Shown: positions 1 through 8,455, counted from the first letter of the stretch. The stretch is DNA of 64,000 bases from Polaromonas sp. (GCA_030683705.1 JAUXPP010000141.1:52495-116494); one strand, 5' to 3'. Translations and numbers: made by a program. Notes: a model not told the origin generated them from the sequence alone.

Positions 1-2
1 GG

Positions 3-389
3 CGCTATTTCTGGATAGAAGACGCGTTGGCCGAGGTCGACCAGCATGAGCGCTCCGCGTCCGCCGCTTGGGACAAAGTCACGGGCGGCAATACGGACGA
101 CGGGTCGTTGCTGACCCTGTTCCTGTGCCTGGCCGCAGGCGCCGCGCCCAAAACATTGCTGAGCGAAAAAAGCGCCACGGCGCTGCTGCGCAAGATCCGC
201 AAGTCCGGTTTCCACCCCGCGCTGGTACGGCAGTACATCGGAGACCACGCGCCGGCGCAGCACCAGGACGCGTATGCCAGCCTGTGGGAGGCCTTTGTCG
301 ACGAGGCGCAGGCCACGCTGGAGAGTGATGCGGTGCACTCGCTGAGCGACGCGCTGGCCTTGTTGCGGCGCGAATGCCATGTGAGCTGA
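3..389 (+). CDS. Unknown protein, 5' end cut by window edge
   Basis: The reading frame is open from the first complete codon at base 3 to a TGA at 387-389, so this is the C-terminal 128 residues of a longer protein. A TTG at 27 could be read as a start, but the open frame to the edge makes truncation more likely. The fragment looks soluble and mostly helical, with no signal peptide or membrane segment. I do not recognise a family. The next gene on the right faces it tail to tail, across a gap filled with repeats. Confidence 0.6.
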   Translation, partial: RYFWIEDALAEVDQHERSASAAWDKVTGGNTDDGSLLTLFLCLAAGAAPKTLLSEKSATALLRKIRKSGFHPALVRQYIGDHAPAQHQDAYASLWEAFVDEAQATLESDAVHSLSDALALLRRECHVS

Positions 390-429
390 GGCGGGTTGCG
401 CCCTGCGTGGCGAACCACGTTTTCCCTTA

Positions 430-487
430 AGCCATTTCGGGCTCCAGCACTCTTCCGGTCAGCGTGAGCAGCTATTGAATTAATAGC
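430..487 (+). repeat. Mini-palindrome repeat, intergenic copy
   Basis: This copy ends in the palindromic core GCTATTGAATTAATAGC (471-487). It is preceded by a conserved arm of about 40 bp containing AAGCCATTTCGGGCTCCAGC. The same arm-plus-core arrangement recurs about 11 times in the window, mostly inside genes. This copy lies between two convergent gene ends. Confidence 0.7.
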
Positions 488-599
488 GGAGACTGTCAGC
501 CAGGACTGGATCCGGGATCCATGTTGGCGATCCTCCAACCGTTCGGGCTGAGCCTGTCGAAGCCGTCTCTTTCTCAACTTTTTTGGTGTGCGCATGTCT

Positions 600-1033
600 G
601 TTGGCCGGGGGTTGCCCGGCGGCAACTCACTTTCTTTTGCTTCGCCAAAAGAAAGTAAGCAAAGAAAAGGCGACCCTGCTGTCTGCGACCCTCCTTCGCT
701 GACGCTGCGGAGGGCAACCTGCGGTGCTCGGTCCAGCCGGGGTCGAGCTCGAACTCGCCTTCGGCTCAAACAATCGCTCGCCCTGATCCGTCTGGCCCTG
801 CGCTCCTCGGCGCATACAGAAGGGTGGGCAGAAACCAATACCGGAGACAAAGTCCGGAGCAGAAGAAGCGCGCAGCGCCTCTTCTGCGGGATTCTCAACG
901 AACGGTCATGTGTGCACGCGAGCGCAGCGCACGCGGCCACATGAAGTCCCCCTCCATCGCCCAGCGGGGCGAGGGAGGGGCTAGGGGTGGGAGTGGGGAG
1001 TTGAAACTACTGTCCCTGGCGAGCCGGGGACGG
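600..1033 (+). repeat. Large intergenic repeat, copy A
   Basis: About 434 bp that match the reverse complement of 16136-16556 almost throughout. It contains several nested hairpins: 630-655 (10-bp perfect arms), one around 870-895 in the GCGCGCAGCGCC area, and a C/G-rich stem near 945-985 made from the CCCTCCATCGCCC and GGGCGAGGGAGGG arms. Translations of it (for example peptides containing RRGAQGQTDQGERL) resemble small hypothetical proteins often predicted in Comamonadaceae. I take these as artefacts of a repeat. It lies between convergent 3' ends. Confidence 0.8.
630..655. terminator. Perfect hairpin inside repeat A, possible bidirectional terminator
   Basis: Arms CTTTCTTTTG and CAAAAGAAAG pair perfectly around a 6-base loop. 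The hairpin sits between two converging genes, and the same structure is kept in copy B at 16501-16526. The stem is not GC-rich, so intrinsic termination is only one possibility. Confidence 0.35.
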
Positions 1034-1074
1034 AGCGTGATGCCGGATTCAGGCTCTGCATCCGGAGACGGACT

Positions 1075-2130
1075 TCAAAGAATCCGGTTAAACCACAGCA
1101 GCGACAAGCTCGCCGACATCAGCGCCAGCAGCGCGGCGCCCAGTGCCAGCAGGCCGGAGATCTCGGTTTCCTTCTTCTCGACGGTCAGCCGGGAACTCAG
1201 GGTTTCATACACCTTCTTCAGGTCGGCCGCGGTGCCGGCATAGAAATACTCGGCCTGGGTTTTGGTGGCGATGGCCTTGAGGGTTTCCTCATCGAGCTTG
1301 ACGCGCATGGACCAACCCTCGAAGCCGATGGTTTCGCCATCGACCGTGCCCACCCCCACCGTGTAGATGCGCACGCCGCGGTCGGCGGCCATCTTGGCGG
1401 CTTCCAGCGAGTCGACGCCGGTGGTGCGCTGTCCGTCGGTCAGCAAAATGATCGCGGCGGAACCGTAGGAGCCCGGCGCCACCGGCGTGAATTCCTTTTT
1501 CGGCTCCTTGGGCGCCTGGTCGATGGCGATGCCGCTGCTGCGGTTGCGGCCGTAAGTCAGCGACGCGAGATCGATGCCGGCGTCGGGAAACAGCTCACCG
1601 AGCGACACCACGATGGCATTGCCGATGGCGGTGGCCCGCTGCAACTGGAACTTGTCGATGGCCGCGACCAGGTCTTCGCGGCTCAAGGTGGCTGGTTGCA
1701 CCACCGAGGCGGTGCCGGCGAAAGCCACGATGCCGACGCGCACGCTGCGCGGCAGTTCGGCCAGGAAGGCCTTGGCGGCGTTTTGCGAGGCCACCAGCCG
1801 GTTCGGCTGCACGTCGGTGGCGCGCATGCTGCCCGACACGTCCATGGCCAGGATGATGGTTTCCTGCTGCGAGGGCAGGGTGATCACCGCAAACGGCCGC
1901 GACGCGGCCAGCAGCATGGCGGCCATGGCCAGCAGGAACAGCAGCGGCGGGATGTGGCGCCGCAAGGTCTGGCCGCTGCCCATGGCTTCGCGCACGATGG
2001 ACAGGCTGGCGTAACGCAGCGCCATTTTCTTCTTGCGCCGCAGCAGCCAGACATAAACGGCGACCAGCAGCGGCAGGGTCAGCAGCAGCCACAGGAACTG
2101 CGGCCAGAGAAAGGTGACGGGTGCGTTCAT
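1075..2130 (-). CDS. VWA domain membrane protein (BatA-like)
   Basis: A 351-residue inner-membrane protein with two N-terminal membrane segments (about 8-30 and 60-83), a von Willebrand A domain, and a last membrane helix near 324-347. The metal-ion-dependent adhesion site is visible as DVSGSM at residues 97-102, with a second acidic loop in LLTDGQ. This layout is typical of the BatA/aerotolerance-type proteins encoded with MoxR ATPases and DUF58 proteins, which are thought to act in complex assembly or envelope stress. Here it is the last gene of the protease-MoxR-DUF58-VWA operon. The gap to the DUF58 stop codon is 24 bp. The exact client is unknown. Confidence 0.88.
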   Translation of the reverse strand: MNAPVTFLWPQFLWLLLTLPLLVAVYVWLLRRKKKMALRYASLSIVREAMGSGQTLRRHIPPLLFLLAMAAMLLAASRPFAVITLPSQQETIILAMDVSGSMRATDVQPNRLVASQNAAKAFLAELPRSVRVGIVAFAGTASVVQPATLSREDLVAAIDKFQLQRATAIGNAIVVSLGELFPDAGIDLASLTYGRNRSSGIAIDQAPKEPKKEFTPVAPGSYGSAAIILLTDGQRTTGVDSLEAAKMAADRGVRIYTVGVGTVDGETIGFEGWSMRVKLDEETLKAIATKTQAEYFYAGTAADLKKVYETLSSRLTVEKKETEISGLLALGAALLALMSASLSLLWFNRIL

Positions 2131-2154
2131 GGAGAGGTCTCCTGCGGGCCGCGC

Positions 2155-3177
2155 TCAGGCGGCCGCCTTGAGGTGGTCAGGCAGCTTGCGCTGGCCCTTG
2201 CCGGCAGCGCCCGAGGCCTGGCCGCGGCGCTTGCGTAGTTCGGTAAAACGCATGATGGCGTCCACCAGGTCGCCGTCGGTGGACAGCTCCAGCGCGTCCA
2301 CGCCGGCGCGCGCGAGCGCCTGCCGCAGCTCGGCCTCGCGCTGCGCGGCGATGCGCGCAAAACGCTTGCGAAAACCGGCGTCATGGGTGTCGACCAGCAA
2401 CTGCGCGCCGGTTTCTGCGTCGCGGATGGGAATCAGGCCGAGATCGGGCAGTTCCAGTTCCAGCGGGTCGAGCAGGCGCACTGCCACCACTTCATGGCGC
2501 TGCGCCAGCTGGCCCAGGGTCTTTTCCCAGCCGGGCTCGCTGATGAAGTCCGACACCACAAACACGGTGGAGCGCCGGCGCAGCATCCTGGCGGCCGAGC
2601 GCAGCAAGTCGTCGAGACGCGTGGTGTCGGTCCCGGTGCTTTCGGGGCGGGTTTGCATCGCGTGCAGCATGTGCAGCACATGCGGCCGTCCGCCGCGTGC
2701 CGGCAGCACGGTGTCGACGCCGCTGCCGTACAACATGGCGCCGACGCGGTTGCCATGGCGCGTCAGCAAACGCGACAGCACGGTGACAAACTCTGCCGAG
2801 ACCTGGCTCTTGCGCTGGTTGCCGGAGCCGAAATCGACCGAGGGGCTCAGGTCCAGCAAAAACCAGCTGGCCATTTCGCGGTCTTCGGTGAACACGCGCA
2901 CATGCGGCGACTGCTGGCGTGCGGTGACGTTCCAGTCGATGTGGCGCACGTCGTCATGCAGCTGGTATTCGCGCAGGTCGGCCAGGTCCATGCCGGTGCC
3001 GCGCATCAGGGTCCGGTAGTCGCCCTGCAACAAACCGTCGAGCCGGCGCAGCACCGTCCACTCGAGGCGGCGCAAGACATGTTCGGCGCCCGCCAGCGGC
3101 TGGGCCGGTGCCCGAACGGGTACTTCGGCAGCTTCGGGCTGGGCGGATTTGCGGAACCAGTTTTTCATGTCGGTCAA
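2155..3177 (-). CDS. DUF58 domain protein
   Basis: A 340-residue protein without membrane segments. The family signature appears as REYQLHDDVRHIDW near residue 90, followed by a VWA-like stretch (FLLDLSPSVDFG). DUF58 proteins almost always accompany MoxR-type AAA ATPases and VWA proteins and are thought to form a chaperone-like complex with them. That is exactly the context here: moxR lies 31 bp upstream and the VWA gene lies downstream. The N-terminus is Ala/Pro-rich and not conserved. The start is not firmly fixed, but no better in-frame start is evident before the conserved region. Confidence 0.87.
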   Translation of the reverse strand: MTDMKNWFRKSAQPEAAEVPVRAPAQPLAGAEHVLRRLEWTVLRRLDGLLQGDYRTLMRGTGMDLADLREYQLHDDVRHIDWNVTARQQSPHVRVFTEDREMASWFLLDLSPSVDFGSGNQRKSQVSAEFVTVLSRLLTRHGNRVGAMLYGSGVDTVLPARGGRPHVLHMLHAMQTRPESTGTDTTRLDDLLRSAARMLRRRSTVFVVSDFISEPGWEKTLGQLAQRHEVVAVRLLDPLELELPDLGLIPIRDAETGAQLLVDTHDAGFRKRFARIAAQREAELRQALARAGVDALELSTDGDLVDAIMRFTELRKRRGQASGAAGKGQRKLPDHLKAAA

Positions 3178-3208
3178 TGCAACTCAGTGCGGAGCGCGAG
3201 GGCCACAG

Positions 3209-4219
3209 TCAAGCTGCCAATTTCTCATGCTCGAGTGGCCGCGCCGGCGCCGGCACCCTGGCCATGATTTTGGCGACCACGGTGTCGGCGTCCAGCCCTT
3301 CGGACAAGGCTTCGTAAGAAAGCACCAGGCGGTGCCGCAACACGTCCGGCACCAGGTCGGTCATGTCTTCCGGCAGGGCGTAGGTACGGCCGCGCAGCAT
3401 GGCCAGCGCCCGTGCACCTTCGGTCAGGTTGATGGTGGCGCGCGGGCTGGCGCCGAAAGTGATGAAGCGCTCCAGCTCCTTGAGGCCGTGTTTTTCCGGC
3501 GTGCGGGTGGCCGACACCAGGCGCACCGCATACTGGATCAGCGAGGGGTCCACATACACGCGCCGGCATTCGCGCTGCAGCTCGGCCAGTTGCGTGGTGG
3601 TCGCCACGCTGGAGACCGCCACGGCCGGCCCGATCACGCGCTGGACGATGACGAACTCTTCCTCGTCGGTCGGGTAATCCACCAGCACCTTCATCATGAA
3701 ACGGTCCACCTGCGCCTCGGGCAGCGGATAGGTGCCCTCGGTCTCGATCGGGTTTTGCGTCGCCATGACCAGAAATGGCTCGGGAACCTTGTGCGTCTCA
3801 CCGGCAATCGTCACCTGGCGCTCCTGCATGACTTCGAGCAGCGCGCTTTGCACCTTGGCCGGCGCGCGGTTGATCTCGTCGGCCAGCAACAGGTTGGTGA
3901 AGACCGGGCCCAGCGAGGTGCTGAAGTCGCCGGTTTTCTGGTTGTAAATACGAGTGCCCACCAGATCCGCCGGCACCAGGTCGGGGGTGAACTGGATGCG
4001 CTTGAAATTGCCCTGGATGGTGTTGGCCAGGGTCTTGACGGTCAGGGTCTTGGCCAGGCCGGGCACACCCTCGACCAGCAGGTGGCCCTGGGCCAGGATG
4101 GCGACCATCACGCGTTCCAGGAAGCGGTCCTGGCCGACCACGACGCGTTTGACCTCGTAGAGGATCTGCTCCATCAGTTGCGCGGTGTGGGCGTCCTGCG
4201 AGGATGTCTGGGTTTGCAT
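3209..4219 (-). CDS. MoxR-family AAA+ ATPase
   Basis: A 336-residue AAA+ ATPase of the MoxR group. It shows Walker A (GVPGLAKT), Walker B (LLADEINR), the sensor-1 region (TQNPIETEGTYPLPEAQ) and a C-terminal lid domain. MoxR proteins are cytoplasmic ATP-driven chaperones that work with VWA proteins on metal-centre insertion or complex assembly. The gene lies between the membrane protease gene (13 bp upstream) and the DUF58 gene, so all four are probably one transcript. Length and motifs are intact. Confidence 0.93.
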   Translation of the reverse strand: MQTQTSSQDAHTAQLMEQILYEVKRVVVGQDRFLERVMVAILAQGHLLVEGVPGLAKTLTVKTLANTIQGNFKRIQFTPDLVPADLVGTRIYNQKTGDFSTSLGPVFTNLLLADEINRAPAKVQSALLEVMQERQVTIAGETHKVPEPFLVMATQNPIETEGTYPLPEAQVDRFMMKVLVDYPTDEEEFVIVQRVIGPAVAVSSVATTTQLAELQRECRRVYVDPSLIQYAVRLVSATRTPEKHGLKELERFITFGASPRATINLTEGARALAMLRGRTYALPEDMTDLVPDVLRHRLVLSYEALSEGLDADTVVAKIMARVPAPARPLEHEKLAA

Positions 4220-4231
4220 GGGTGAGGGTCC

Positions 4232-5143
4232 TTAGAAAGGGGTCAGGCCGACGGCCGAGGCGGCGTTTTCAATCGGCACCGCAAAGGCGATGCCGACAAA
4301 GCTGCGCTGCTGGTTGGGATTGAGGATGGCGGTGACGATGCCGACCACCTCGCCGTCCATGGTGACCAGCGGGCCGCCCGAGTTGCCGGGGTTGGCGGCC
4401 GCGTCGAACTGGATCAGGTTGCGGATGTCCTGCTTGCCTTCGGGCGAGCGGAAGGTGCGTTTGAGGCCGGAGATCACGCCCGAGGAGGCCGAAGGGCCGA
4501 TGCCAAAGGGGTAGCCCACCGCCAGCACATGGTCGCCGGGTGCCAGGTCGCCGGTGGAGCGCATGGTGGCGGCAATCATGTCGTCCGGGATCTTGTGCGC
4601 CTGCAGCACGGCCAGGTCGTTCTCCGGTTGCAGGCCGGTGATGTGCGCGGTCGACTCCAGCCCGTCGGAAAACACCACCTTGATGCTTTGCGCGCCCTGC
4701 ACCACATGCAGGTTGGTCAGGATGATGCCCTTGTCGACAATCACCACGCCGGTGCCGACGCCGTATTCCACGTCTTCCTTGCCGTCCTTGCTTTTGCCAT
4801 AAGACATGACACGCACCACCGAGGGGCGGATGGTTTCGTAGGCTTTGGCGACGGCGGACGGCAACTGGGTGGTTTCCAGGGTCTTGAGCACCGCGGCATT
4901 GATGTCGTCCTGGGTCAGCTTGCGCGGCATGGGCCGCAGCGACAGCGTCAGGCTCAGGCACAACAGGGCGGCCAGGACCACCAGTGCCGACCACAGCAGG
5001 CGCGGATTCGAGAGCGAGAAAAAGCGGGGGGCGGATGCACTGGGCGGTGCCGGCGTGCCCGGCGCTGCGACATCGGGGCGCTGTTCGCGCGCCGTGTCCG
5101 TGGAGGGTCTGCTGGAGCTGCTGTAGCGGGCGGGCCTGCGCAT
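4232..5143 (-). CDS. Membrane-anchored trypsin-like serine protease (HtrA/S1C type, no PDZ)
   Basis: A 303-residue protein with a Ser/Arg-rich cytoplasmic N-terminus, one membrane helix (SALVVLAALLCLSLTLSL) and a periplasmic trypsin-fold domain. The triad is readable in order as NLHVV (His), ENDLAVL (Asp) and GNSGGPLV (Ser). There is no PDZ domain after the protease, unlike DegP/DegS. I chose the ATG giving MRRPARYSSS. The frame extends 17 codons further, but that extension is poor coding sequence and runs into the divergent promoter region. It heads the MoxR operon, which suggests a role in envelope quality control; this is inference. Confidence 0.85.
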   Translation of the reverse strand: MRRPARYSSSSRPSTDTAREQRPDVAAPGTPAPPSASAPRFFSLSNPRLLWSALVVLAALLCLSLTLSLRPMPRKLTQDDINAAVLKTLETTQLPSAVAKAYETIRPSVVRVMSYGKSKDGKEDVEYGVGTGVVIVDKGIILTNLHVVQGAQSIKVVFSDGLESTAHITGLQPENDLAVLQAHKIPDDMIAATMRSTGDLAPGDHVLAVGYPFGIGPSASSGVISGLKRTFRSPEGKQDIRNLIQFDAAANPGNSGGPLVTMDGEVVGIVTAILNPNQQRSFVGIAFAVPIENAASAVGLTPF

Positions 5144-5267
5144 CCGTGTCACCTGTAGATATGATTTTCTGGACTGACAAATGCACGGTATCACGTCTTG
5201 TGCATCCCTGCATATAGTTCGGTCATCCGCGGGGATATTGCCGCAGCGCTTGAGGCATCATTGGCCC

Positions 5268-6119
5268 ATGCCTGTCTGGATAGATACCCACTGCCACCTC
5301 GATGCGGCCGAGTTCGCGGGCGACCGCGCCGCGATGCGCGGCCGGGCGGAGGCGGCCGGGGTGACCCTGTGTGTGTTGCCGGCGGTCGGCGTCTTCAACT
5401 TCGCTGCGGTGCGGGAACTGGCGCACCAGTTTGGCGACAGTTATGCGCTGGGCATTCACCCGCTGTACGTCAAGCAGGCCACTGACGGCGATCTGGCGCT
5501 GCTGGATGCCGAACTGGCTGAGCGAAGGGCCGACCCGCGGCTGGTGGCGGTGGGCGAAATCGGGCTCGATTATTTTGTGCCCGAACTCAATGAAAGCCCG
5601 CTGCGCGAACGCCAGGAGTTTTTCTACCGCGAGCAGCTCAAGCTGGCGCGCAAGCACGGCCTGCCGGTGATCCTGCATGTGCGCCGTTCGGCCGACCGGC
5701 TGCTCAAACACCTGCGGGACCTGGCGCCACCCGGCGGGGCCTGGCAAGGCCTGGGCCACGCCTTCAACGGCAGTGACCAGCAGGCCGGCGAATTCATCAA
5801 GCTGGGCCTGAAGCTCGGATTCGGCGGCGCCGTGACCTTCGAGCGCGCGCTGCAGTTGCGGCGGCTGGCGGCAGAACTGCCGCTGTCGGCCCTGGTGATG
5901 GAAACCGACGCGCCGGACATCGCGCCGCACTGGCTCTACGCCACGGCCGAGCAGCGGGCCCAGGGCCAGGCGCAGGGCCGCAACGAGCCGGCCGAGCTGC
6001 CGCGGATTGCGGCCGTGGTGGCGCGCTTGCGCGGCATGACGACCGATGCCCTGGCCGCCGCGACCACCGCGAATGCGCTGGCGGCCCTGCCCAGGCTGCA
6101 GAAGCTGCTGCCATGCTGA
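5268..6119 (+). CDS. TatD-family metal-dependent DNase
   Basis: A 283-residue TIM-barrel hydrolase. Metal-binding motifs are visible in order: DTHCHLD near the N-terminus, GEIGLDY, a conserved LHVRR stretch, and METDAPDIAPHW near residue 210. The family cleaves DNA or RNA ends and is linked to DNA repair and nucleic-acid turnover. The frame extends 29 codons upstream, but the start at MPVWIDTHCH fits the family. The end overlaps the DNA glycosylase start by 7 bp (ATGCTGA), so the two are translationally coupled and both act on DNA. Confidence 0.9.
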   Translation: MPVWIDTHCHLDAAEFAGDRAAMRGRAEAAGVTLCVLPAVGVFNFAAVRELAHQFGDSYALGIHPLYVKQATDGDLALLDAELAERRADPRLVAVGEIGLDYFVPELNESPLRERQEFFYREQLKLARKHGLPVILHVRRSADRLLKHLRDLAPPGGAWQGLGHAFNGSDQQAGEFIKLGLKLGFGGAVTFERALQLRRLAAELPLSALVMETDAPDIAPHWLYATAEQRAQGQAQGRNEPAELPRIAAVVARLRGMTTDALAAATTANALAALPRLQKLLPC

Positions 6120-6790
6120 CCGGCCTGCCGCCGCTGGTGTCGCCGCGGACCCGGCTCCTCATCCTCGGCAGCTTTCCGGGCCTTGCCTCACTGGCGGCGC
6201 AACAATATTATGGCCATCCGCAGAACCAGTTCTGGAAGATTCTGCAAGCCATTTGGCCCTCCAGCCCAATGCCGACAGGCGTAGACAGCTATAAAAATCG
6301 TAGCGACTGGCTGCTCGACAAACAGCTGGGCGTGTGGGATGTGTATGCCGCCTGCGAGCGAGATGGCAGCCTGGACAGCGAAATCCGCCGGCCGGTGCTC
6401 AATGATTTCGCCGGGCTGCGGCAGCTGTGCCCGCAGCTCGAAGCGATCGCCCACAATGGCAGCGAGAGTTTCAAGCACGCTGGAAGGGTGTGCGCCCTGC
6501 TGGCGGAGGTTCCAGCGGACGTGCGCCGCGCAGGGCCGCCCCAAGCAAGCACAGCCCCCTCGGGGGGCAGCGTCTTACACGAAGTGAAAAGCGTGGGGGT
6601 CAAAGCCTTCCGCGCCGGGCCGCCCCAAGCAAGCACAGCCCCCTCTGGGGGCAGCGTATTACACGAAGTGAAAAGCGTGGGGGTCCAGTTCTATAAGTTG
6701 CCGTCCACCAGCCCCGCCAACGCGTCCTGGTCGTTCGAGCGCAAACTGGCTGCGTGGCGCGAAGTCTTGGACAAGCACGGCCTGCCGTGA
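6113..6790 (+). CDS. Hypoxanthine-DNA glycosylase family (TDG/Mug superfamily) with inserted repeats
   Basis: A uracil-DNA-glycosylase-fold protein of the DNA-deoxyinosine (hypoxanthine) glycosylase group. Diagnostic parts are LILGSFPG (about 16-23), QQYYGHPQNQFW (30-41) and LPSTSPANASW (about 196-206). The family excises deaminated bases in base-excision repair. At 225 residues it is about 55-60 longer than usual. The excess comes from two in-frame insertions of non-conserved DNA. Residues about 47-64 are encoded by a mini-palindrome repeat (6251-6304). Residues about 141-193 are encoded by a tandem G-rich repeat of two 84-bp units, placed directly before the conserved LPSTSPAN loop. The frame stays open. 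Whether the enzyme is active is unknown. Confidence 0.82.
   Translation: MLTGLPPLVSPRTRLLILGSFPGLASLAAQQYYGHPQNQFWKILQAIWPSSPMPTGVDSYKNRSDWLLDKQLGVWDVYAACERDGSLDSEIRRPVLNDFAGLRQLCPQLEAIAHNGSESFKHAGRVCALLAEVPADVRRAGPPQASTAPSGGSVLHEVKSVGVKAFRAGPPQASTAPSGGSVLHEVKSVGVQFYKLPSTSPANASWSFERKLAAWREVLDKHGLP
6251..6304 (+). repeat. Mini-palindrome repeat inside glycosylase gene
   Basis: Arm ATTTGGCCCTCCAGCCCA followed by the core GCTATAAAAATCGTAGC (6288-6304). It matches the reverse complement of the intergenic copy at 48730-48793 over roughly 50 bp. It is read in frame as part of the glycosylase. Confidence 0.65.
6533..6686 (+). repeat. Two tandem 84-bp G-rich repeat units inside glycosylase gene
   Basis: Unit 1 starts at 6533 and unit 2 at 6617, each beginning GGGCCGCCCCAAGCAAGCAC. 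They differ at only a few bases over the shared part. The 84-bp period equals 28 codons, so the frame is kept and the protein repeats GPPQASTAPSGGS and HEVKSVGV. Each unit contains a C-run/G-run palindrome (GCCCCCTCGGGGGGC). A related single unit lies inside the E1 gene at 43220-43293. Confidence 0.85.
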
Positions 6791-6833
6791 TCCGACCCCG
6801 GCAGGAGCGCCGTGGCCGGCGCGGGCGGTGGGT

Positions 6834-7448
6834 TCAGGTGATAGGCCCGATGGCGTTGACGAGCTGGCGGTAGTCGGATTCGTTGAGCACGAAGTCACCG
6901 CGGTCCCAGGCCAGCCCGCGCTGCATGCCATCCGTCTTGACGACCGTCAGGCGCGTGACGTGTGGTTCGTGGATGCCGACCAGGTTGACGGCCGGATTGA
7001 AAGCCAGGAACACACCGCGCAAGGGCGCCTGCCGGCGATTGCGCCGCTGCCCGTTCTCCATGTGGAACTGTCCCCATTCCTTCATGCACCAGGGGCTGTC
7101 GCGGTACTCGTCCGTGTACACAAAAATCATCACTTGCGCTTCCAGCATGGCGATCTTGTACATCTTGTTCCAGTCGGATTTCATCGCCCCGATGGGCCGC
7201 GCACCTGTGGGGGAAACCATGTGCGGCCGCATGTCCAGCGACACGCTCGCCACCCCTTCGGGCGCGATGTCGTTTTGCGCAAATGTTTTGGCGTGGCGCG
7301 TGGCGCCGGACCGGGCCACCACCGAGTCCATGTAGACCGCGTCGACCTGGTACAGGTTGTACTGTTTCATCAGGCGGTCGCGCAGCCAGTTGGCGAAATT
7401 GGCGCCGTGGTTGGCCATGGCGAAACTGAGCAGGATTTTTGTGGACAC
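6834..7448 (-). CDS. TIR-domain-like protein
   Basis: About 204 residues. The pattern suggests a TIR fold: first strand KILLSFA, first helix ANFANWLRDRL, then a helix-strand-helix unit ending MIFVYTDEYRDSPWCMKEW. The S-x-W-C-x-x-E segment is a hallmark of TIR domains, and its Glu is where TIR NADases keep the catalytic residue. The region between strand B and helix C is longer than usual. A GTG start at 7448 is preceded by GGGGGAGGAA and is preferred over the ATG at 7469. It stands alone, tail to tail with the glycosylase and divergent from the next gene. TIR proteins often act as NAD-cleaving immune effectors, but none of its neighbours looks like a defence sensor. The assignment is by motif only. 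Confidence 0.6.
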   Translation of the reverse strand: MSTKILLSFAMANHGANFANWLRDRLMKQYNLYQVDAVYMDSVVARSGATRHAKTFAQNDIAPEGVASVSLDMRPHMVSPTGARPIGAMKSDWNKMYKIAMLEAQVMIFVYTDEYRDSPWCMKEWGQFHMENGQRRNRRQAPLRGVFLAFNPAVNLVGIHEPHVTRLTVVKTDGMQRGLAWDRGDFVLNESDYRQLVNAIGPIT

Positions 7449-7667
7449 CGGTGTTTCCTCCCCCTTCAATGCGCTGCATTATGGAAAAGTCGGCTGGTGC
7501 GGTCAAATTTCCGGGGGGCGGCGTGGCGGCGCCATGCAGATCGCCATGATTGCCGGGATCCGGCCGGTGGCTACACTTTGAGGCTTTGACGCTGATCGTG
7601 AACAGTCACGCTGTTCCGGGCAGGCCGACCGCCCGGCTGCGTTCCGCGCCAGTATCCGGATTGAACC

Positions 7668-8441
7668 ATGGCCCGCAAAGAAATCAGCAAGCACCCTCCC
7701 CGGGAAGACCTGCCCGAGGTCAATTTTTCCGATTTCGGCGACATCCGTTACCTGCACCTGGGCACCGAGTGGGTCCAGGGCTCGATGTTGCTGGACAAAC
7801 CCTTTGACATCGAGCTCGAGTACGTCCAGCGCATGATGGCCTGGCTGCTGTTTGTCGCGCCTGAGCAGGTGGCCTCGCGCCATGCCATGCAGCTGGGCCT
7901 GGGCTCGGCCGCGCTGACCAAGTTCTGCTACAAAAAGCTGAAGATGAAAACCACCGCCGTGGAACTCAACCCGCAGGTGATTGCCGCCTGCCGGCTGTGG
8001 TTCAAGCTGCCCAAGGACGATGCGCGCCTGCAGGTGATCCTGGCCGACGCGGCCGAGGAAATCCGCCATCCCCTGCACCGGGGCCGGGTCGATGTCTTGC
8101 AGGTGGACCTGTACGACCATGAAGCGGCGGCGCCCGTGCTCGACAGCGAGGCCTTTTACGCCGATTGCCGCGACGCGCTCAGCGAAGACGGCGTGATGAC
8201 GGTCAACCTGTTCGGCCGCGATTCCAGCTACCTGCGCTCTCTGGAAAAAATCGCTGAAGCGTTTGGTCCGGAATCGGTCTGGGCCTTCAAGCCGACGCGC
8301 GAAGGCAACACGGTTGTGGCGGCGCAACGCGAGCCGACCCGGCCTGATCGCCCCGAGTTGGTGCAAAGGGCCGACGAGATCGAATCGCGTTTTGGCCTGC
8401 CCGCCAAAAAATGGCTGCGCCTGTTCAAGCCTGTCTGCTGA
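7668..8441 (+). CDS. Spermidine synthase-like protein
   Basis: A 257-residue Rossmann-fold protein of the spermine/spermidine synthase superfamily. It shows the S-adenosyl-binding loop GLGSAALTKF near residue 80, the acidic strand end TAVELNPQV and a later DVLQVDLYD segment. In the family these bind decarboxylated S-adenosylmethionine or SAM. No speD or other polyamine gene is nearby, and several orphan members have unknown substrates, so aminopropyl transfer is not assured. It precedes the GspE-type ATPase gene by 14 bp and may share its transcript. Confidence 0.75.
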   Translation: MARKEISKHPPREDLPEVNFSDFGDIRYLHLGTEWVQGSMLLDKPFDIELEYVQRMMAWLLFVAPEQVASRHAMQLGLGSAALTKFCYKKLKMKTTAVELNPQVIAACRLWFKLPKDDARLQVILADAAEEIRHPLHRGRVDVLQVDLYDHEAAAPVLDSEAFYADCRDALSEDGVMTVNLFGRDSSYLRSLEKIAEAFGPESVWAFKPTREGNTVVAAQREPTRPDRPELVQRADEIESRFGLPAKKWLRLFKPVC

Positions 8442-8455
8442 GTTAAAGTGCCCCC

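Larger units (their letters stand above)
390..1074. other. 685-bp gene-free gap filled with repeats
   Basis: No credible gene lies between the unknown gene ending at 389 and the VWA gene ending at 1075. The gap holds the mini-palindrome at 430-487, a motif reading CGTTCGGGCTGAGCCTGTCG near 540-560, and the large repeat at 600-1033. The motif resembles a short dispersed repeat that is common in proteobacteria (recalled, not searched). A degraded version of it sits just outside the other large repeat, near 16584-16606. The small open frames in this gap are shadows of the repeat. Confidence 0.65.

Noticed and set aside
588-944. Small open frames inside repeat A (and 16229-16699 inside repeat B) as genes
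   Set aside because: They are translations of a repeat with nested hairpins; frames are not kept between copies A and B.
6533-6686. Tandem units as a CRISPR array
   Set aside because: Only two units of 84 bp with no spacers, and they are read as part of a protein gene.
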